Shown here one piece after another: positions 14,440 to 18,050 of a stretch of DNA of 18,050 nucleotides (within the stretch, counting starts at the first letter, position 1; every line of letters begins with the position of its first letter). The notes beneath the pieces were generated by a model. It saw nothing but the letters and a program-made list of their open reading frames with translations. It searched no databases and was not told where the DNA came from. Both the position numbers and the translations under genes were made by a program. Source of the stretch: DATKZH01 sp964475955 (GTDB lineage: Bacteria; Planctomycetota; Planctomycetia; Pirellulales; Thermoguttaceae); assembly GCA_964475955.1 (NCBI GenBank), contig CAYYZY010000162.1, forward strand, positions 1 to 18,050, read 5' to 3'.

Positions 14440-15867
14440 ATGTCCCTCACCCGCCGACAGTTCGTCAAGCGTTCCGCCGCCGCCGGCGCGCTGGCGTTTC
14501 CCATGGTCGCCTCCTCGCGCGTGCTGGGGGCGAACGAGCAGATCCTGGCCGGGGTGGTCGGGCTGGGCGGTCGCGGCGCCGGCGCCCACGTGCCCGGCCT
14601 GGGCGGGCAGAAAGGCGTGACCGTCGTCGCGCTGGCCGACGCCGACCTCGCCCGCGCCGACCGCGCCGCCAGGGCCGTCCAAAAACGCTTCGGCAACGAG
14701 CCGGCCACCTACCAGGACATGCGTAAGCTCTTCGACCGCGACGACGTCGACGTGATCGGCAACGCCACGCAGAACTACTGGCACGGGCTGAGCACGATCT
14801 GGGCGTGCGAGGCGGGCAAGCACGTCTACGTCGAGAAGCCGCTGTCGCACTACATCTGGGAAGGCCGGCAGATGGTTAACGCCGCCCGGAAGTACGACCG
14901 CATCGTCCAGTGCGGCACGCAGCACCGCTCCGAGGCCAAGTTCGAGGCGGCCTTCGCGTGGATCCGCGAGGGGCACCTGGGCAAGATCAAGTACATCACG
15001 GCGTTCGCCAACAAGCCCCGCCGTTCGTGCGGCAAGCGCGACACGCCGCTGGAAATCCCCGAAACGATCGACTACGACCTCTGGTGCGGCCCGGCCCGCA
15101 AGGAGCCCATCTACCGCGACCGGCTTCAGTACGATTGCAGCTTCTGCTGGAACACGGGCGACGGCGAGTCGTGCAACCAGGGCGTCCACGAGATCGACGT
15201 CGCCCGATGGTGCCTGGGCGAGAAGCTGCTGCCGCGGCGGGTGATGTCGCTCGGCGGCCGCTTCGTGTTCGACGACGCCTGCGACGTGCCCAACACGCAG
15301 ATCATCTACTACGACTTCCCCACCGCACCGGTGCTCTACGAAGTGCACAACCTGCGCAAGGCCAAGGGCAGCGACCAGATGCCCACGTTCCGCGGCGAGC
15401 GCGTGGGCGTGGTCGTCGACTGCGAAGGGGGCACGGTGAGCCTCTACCCCGGCATCGCCCGGGATCGCGCCGGCAAGCAGGTGCAGCGATTCTCCGGCGG
15501 CGGCAACCACTTCGCCAACTTCATCGAGGCGGTGCGCGGGGGCGATCGCTCGGCGCTGAACGCCGAGGTCGAAGTCGGCCACCGCTCCACGGCCGTCTGC
15601 CACGTGGGAAATATCTCGTACCGCGTGGGCGAGACGGCCCCGGTCGCGAAGCAGCGGGCGGCCGTCGACGATATCCCGATCTTCGCCGAGATGCACGACC
15701 GCTACCTCGAGCACCTGGCGGCCAACGAGATCGACCCCAACACCACGACGCTCGGCCCCTGGCTCGAAGTCGACCGCGAGAACGAGCGATTCAAGGACCA
15801 CGCCGAGGCGAACGAGATCGCCCACGGCTGGTACCGCGAGCCTTACGTGGTGAAGGCGGAAGGATGA
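14440..15867 (+). CDS. Tat-exported Gfo/Idh/MocA family oxidoreductase
   Basis: 475 residues from the ATG at 14440; the frame is open to 14398 but the ribosome site and Tat signal fix the later start. LTRRQFVKRSAAAGALAFPM (3-22) is a twin-arginine signal, so the protein is exported folded with its cofactor. The Rossmann motif GLGGRG (41-46) binds NAD(P). VEKPLSH (131-137) holds the family's catalytic-lysine EKP motif, followed by GTQHRS (159-164). The C-terminal domain contains CWNTGDGESCNQGVHEIDVA, typical of the planctomycete branch, with a His-Glu-x-Asp segment near the active site. Family members oxidise or isomerise sugars and sugar derivatives; many Tat-exported planctomycete paralogues have no known substrate. 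It fits a catabolic role with the glycosidases and DUF6807 protein nearby, but it has its own promoter. Confidence 0.88.
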   Translation: MSLTRRQFVKRSAAAGALAFPMVASSRVLGANEQILAGVVGLGGRGAGAHVPGLGGQKGVTVVALADADLARADRAARAVQKRFGNEPATYQDMRKLFDRDDVDVIGNATQNYWHGLSTIWACEAGKHVYVEKPLSHYIWEGRQMVNAARKYDRIVQCGTQHRSEAKFEAAFAWIREGHLGKIKYITAFANKPRRSCGKRDTPLEIPETIDYDLWCGPARKEPIYRDRLQYDCSFCWNTGDGESCNQGVHEIDVARWCLGEKLLPRRVMSLGGRFVFDDACDVPNTQIIYYDFPTAPVLYEVHNLRKAKGSDQMPTFRGERVGVVVDCEGGTVSLYPGIARDRAGKQVQRFSGGGNHFANFIEAVRGGDRSALNAEVEVGHRSTAVCHVGNISYRVGETAPVAKQRAAVDDIPIFAEMHDRYLEHLAANEIDPNTTTLGPWLEVDRENERFKDHAEANEIAHGWYREPYVVKAEG

Positions 15868-15880
15868 AGGATGAAGGATG
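15860..15880. repeat. Tandem 7-bp repeat (AAGGATG)x3 over the stop codon
   Basis: Three perfect copies of AAGGATG run from 15860 to 15880, and the oxidoreductase TGA (15865-15867) lies in the first and second copies. Each unit holds a GGATGA that places stop codons in one frame. This kind of heptamer tract is a likely slippage site. Confidence 0.6.
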
Positions 15881-15929
15881 AATGGGGGTAGGATGCTGAG
15901 GGACGGGGGCGGGTAGGGATCGAAGCGCC

Positions 15930-17449
15930 ATGACGAGCGAGTCGCACGGGAAGCGCAAGCCGCGGACGTCGAAGCCGGTGCCGGCGCCGGTCCGAGGGCG
16001 GTCGTCGAGCGTCGGCGCGCTGGTGCGGCGAGTCTGGTTCGAGGTGCTCAGCTTCGCCGAGTGTTATCGGCTGCAAACGCTGGCCACGATCTTCTTCTGG
16101 ATCTTCGTGGTCTGGGTCTTCGGCACGCATCTGATCTGGGTGTGCGAGCAGTGGCTCCCGCCGGAGTTGCAGGAGGAGTCGCGCTACTTCGGGCGCGACC
16201 ACTACTTCGAGACGTACTGGTGGGTGATCAACGCCCTGATGAGCGCCGGCGTGGAAGACGCGGCCGAGCCGAAGTCGCTGGCCGCGAAGGCCGTGGCCGT
16301 CGTCGTGGTGATCGTCGGCGTGTGCCTGGTCACCGTGCTCACCGGCAACGTGGTGGCCATCCTCTGGGAGCGGATCGCCCGGCGCGACCTGATGCGCGTC
16401 AAGCCCCGCATCGCCCACGTGGCCCAGTACACCCGGCACGTGGTGATCTGCAACGCCTCGGCGAAGTTCGAGGCGATTTTGCGGCACATCATCGACAAGG
16501 CGGGCACCGACACGAAGGTCGTCCTGGTCGATCCCCGGGCCGACCAGTACCGCACCGACCGCCGCCCGATGTTCCGCTCCACCTTCGCCGTGACCGGCCA
16601 TCCGCAGAGCCCGCGCATACTAAGGCAGGCCGACGTGGAAACGGCGGCCACCCTGGTGGTGCTCACGCCCGAGGCGCCCGGCCTCTCGCTCCAGGAGCGC
16701 GACTACCAGGCGCTGCTGGTGGCGCTGGCCGCGCAGCGCGTCGCCGACGTGAACCCCAACCTGCGGATCATCCTCGAAGTCAGCCAGCGCCACACGCTCG
16801 AGTTCACCCGGATCTTCAACGAGCTGAGAAGCTACCCGCTCTACATCGAGCCGGTGTGCGCCGAGGATTTCGAGGAGCGGCTCGTTTCCCAGGCGTGCCT
16901 CACGCCGGGGCTTTCGCACTTCTACGACCTCTTGCTGACGGTCCCCCCGCGCCGCGAGCCGCGGTCGATGCTCTCGCAGTTGTACGACACGGTCTTCCTC
17001 CGCGAGATCCACGAGGAGGAGGCGAGGCGGCCGTCGCCGACATGGCCAACGACGTCTGCTCGGTCCCCCTGGCCGACCCGTTCGTGGGCAAGACCTACCG
17101 CGAGGTCCGCAACGCGATCGAACAGTCCGACGGCGTCACCGTGATCGGCTATCTGCGCTGGGAAGGTGACGGCGACGGCCTGGGGATGAAAAGACCGGTC
17201 GTCACGCTCAATCCGCGCCGCACCGCGCCCGAGCCCGACGAACCCGCGCCGATCGACTACCGCCTCGCGGCCGACGACGAGTTGTTCGTCGTCGCGCGCC
17301 CCGAGGCGTACGCCGCGCTGCGCGCCGGGCGCCTTCCCAACGAAGGCCGGGGCCGACGCCGCGCGGCCCGCTCCGGCTCCGAGCCGCGCGCGGCCGACGC
17401 CCCCCGAACGCCGAGCCCGGGCGCGCCGGGCTCTCCATCGAAGGAATAG
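15930..17449 (+). CDS. Two-helix ion-channel protein with cytosolic RCK/TrkA-N-like domain (frameshifted)
   Basis: A basic N-terminal tail (1-35) leads to TM1 (about 51-72, LATIFFWIFVVWVFGTHLIW), a pore segment (95-113, TYWWVINALMSAGVEDAAEP) and TM2 (118-145, AAKAVAVVVVIVGVCLVTVL). A nucleotide-binding RCK-like region starts RHVVICNASAKFEAI (169-183) and includes VVLVDPRAD. The layout is that of two-TM potassium channels gated by cytosolic ligands, but the filter position reads SAGVED instead of TVGYGD. The first frame stops at 17144 after 404 residues. From about 17013-17030 homology continues in the -1 frame: ADMANDVCSVPLADPFVGKT, then NAIEQSDGVTVIGYLRW and LAADDELFVVARPEA, a TrkA-C-like end, up to the TAG at 17449. 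Restoring one G near 17022 would give a continuous protein of about 506 residues. A sequencing error is possible. The next gene encodes a related RCK protein. Confidence 0.75.
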
Positions 17450-17622
17450 ACGAAGGAGGAGACCATGGCCGACCCGAACGCCCCCAAGTCCGCTGGCGGG
17501 GCCGACGCCTCCGCCAAGCCGCCCAGCCGGGAGGGCCCCGTCGAGCCGCCCGCCCAACCCGTCGATCCCCACGCGCCCGACGACTTCGCCGAACGGCTTC
17601 AGCGCGGGGGGCACGTGGTGAT

Positions 17623-17774
17623 GTATCCGTCCATTTTGACCCGGAATCTTACCTAGGTTGACGAGTCAAGAGCAGTTTTCGCGTGACCTTGCGTTTGCTG
17701 CGCAAGTGAGGCAAGAAGAAACTGGGGTTGACTCGACGGTTTTGGCCCGTTTTCTCAGCAAAATGGACAGATAC
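17623..17774. mobile_element. 152-bp MITE-like element with terminal inverted repeats and 8-bp target duplication
   Basis: Left end GTATCCGTCCATTTTG (17623-17638) and right end CAAAATGGACAGATAC (17759-17774) are inverted repeats matching at 15 of 16 positions. The flanks are direct repeats GTGGTGAT (17615-17622 and 17775-17782). Because the right terminus ends in AC, the repeat can also be read as the 10-bp ACGTGGTGAT. Inside are a subterminal inverted pair CGAGTCAA (17662-17669) / TTGACTCG (17728-17735) and a hairpin CTTGCG...CGCAAG (17688-17706). The GC content is clearly lower than in its surroundings. There is no transposase, so it would move only with help from a full element elsewhere. 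Termini beginning GTA with an 8-bp duplication recall IS66-type elements, but I cannot assign the family. Confidence 0.85.
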
Positions 17775-18050
17775 GTGGTGATCTGCAACTGGAACAGCAA
17801 GGGCGAAGCGATCATCAACGAGCTGCACTCCGAGGTGGTCCACGACAAGCGCCTGGTGGTGGTCGTCACCGACAAGCCGCTCCCCAAGCGGATCGGCACG
17901 GCCTGGCGGGGCGTGTTCACCGTCGCCGGGAACCCGCTCCAACAGGAGTATTTGCTCCAGGCGATGATTACCAAGGCCTACTCGGCGATCATCCTCTCCG
18001 ACGAGGAAAGCCCCAACCCCGACACCACCAACTTCATGCTCGCCGCCAGC
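17763..18050 (+). CDS. Possible re-initiated RCK domain starting inside the MITE
   Basis: An ATG within the right terminal repeat (17763-17765) is in frame with the downstream half of the interrupted gene and would give MDRYVVICNWNSKGEAIINE and onward to the window edge. The product would contain the whole nucleotide-binding domain and lose only the Pro/Ala-rich tail. No ribosome site is visible before it, so expression is uncertain. Confidence 0.35.
   Translation, partial: MDRYVVICNWNSKGEAIINELHSEVVHDKRLVVVVTDKPLPKRIGTAWRGVFTVAGNPLQQEYLLQAMITKAYSAIILSDEESPNPDTTNFMLAAS

Larger units (their letters stand above)
17465..18050 (+). pseudogene. Stand-alone RCK/TrkA-N-like protein, split by a MITE; runs off the right edge
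   Basis: The ATG at 17465 follows GGAGGAG and lies 15 bases after the channel gene, so the two form an operon. Residues 1-45 are a Pro/Ala-rich tail. The frame then reaches GGHVV and enters the inserted element, ending at TAG (17654-17656) after 63 residues. Beyond the element (from 17775) the protein resumes as VVICNWNSKGEAIINELHSE, then VVVTDKPLPK and GVFTVAGNPLQQEYLLQAMI, and continues to the window end. Removing one element copy plus one 8-bp duplication restores a continuous frame (GGHVVICNWNSKG). HVVICN and F-T-V-A-G-N-P have counterparts in the channel protein (HVVICN, FAVTGHP), so the two are related nucleotide-binding regulators. The full-length partner would gate or modulate the channel; as it stands the gene is interrupted. 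Confidence 0.8.

Noticed and set aside
17465..17656. A separate 63-residue gene
   Set aside because: Its last residues and stop codon come from the inserted element; the coding sequence continues as an RCK domain after the right target duplication.
17728..17765. Outward promoter in the MITE starting at TTGACT
   Set aside because: No -10 resembling TATAAT is found 16-19 bases downstream; the best hexamer there (TTTCTC) is poor.

Overview
The window reads as a piece of chromosome from a high-GC member of the Planctomycetota, most likely near the Pirellulales. That placement is inference from gene content: an ECF sigma factor coupled to a membrane-anchored von Willebrand (VWA) protein, a secreted neutral-ceramidase-like hydrolase, a DUF6807 ('PmoA') protein, a Tat-exported Gfo/Idh/MocA oxidoreductase, and a SEC-C protein with the C-P-G-G-T-G variant motif. 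No rRNA, tRNA or CRISPR array was seen.

Layout. 1-3183, minus strand: a signalling pair (ECF sigma factor, then a VWA protein running off the left edge, joined by an ATGA overlap) and, upstream, a ceramidase-like hydrolase with its own intrinsic terminator. 3184-3500: divergent intergenic region. 3501-7353, plus strand: a carbohydrate-active operon of three secreted proteins (parallel beta-helix, GH43/GH117-like beta-propeller, GH-A-like TIM barrel). 7354-7551: convergent gap with two tandem hairpin repeats. 7552-9140, minus strand: a STAS protein and a GspE/PilB-type ATPase joined by an ATGA overlap. 9503-11647, minus strand: a 714-aa SEC-C/TPR-like protein. 11828-12838, plus strand: secreted DUF6807 protein behind a good sigma70-like promoter.

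12839-14439 is a gene-poor, eroded stretch: a ribbon-helix-helix antitoxin, a PIN toxin cut to 30 codons, a hairpin repeat, what looks like the 3' scrap of a second DUF6807 gene, and a small one-helix membrane protein. 14440-15867 is the Tat-exported oxidoreductase, with a promoter and ribosome binding site.

15930-18050 is the most informative part. It holds two adjacent genes for a channel system: a two-helix pore protein with a cytosolic nucleotide-binding (RCK/TrkA-N-like) region and an unusual filter sequence, then a stand-alone RCK-like protein. Both are broken as given. The first has an apparent one-base loss near 17013-17030. The second is split by a 152-bp non-coding element (17623-17774) with 16-bp terminal inverted repeats (15/16 matching) and an 8-bp target duplication, i.e. 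a MITE. The right end of the element supplies an ATG in frame with the downstream RCK domain.

Together the intact genes suggest a saprophytic lifestyle: exported enzymes for complex glycans and lipids, sugar-derivative oxidoreductases, and extracytoplasmic signalling. Short palindromic repeats, several ending in a hairpin followed by CTACAG, are scattered between genes.
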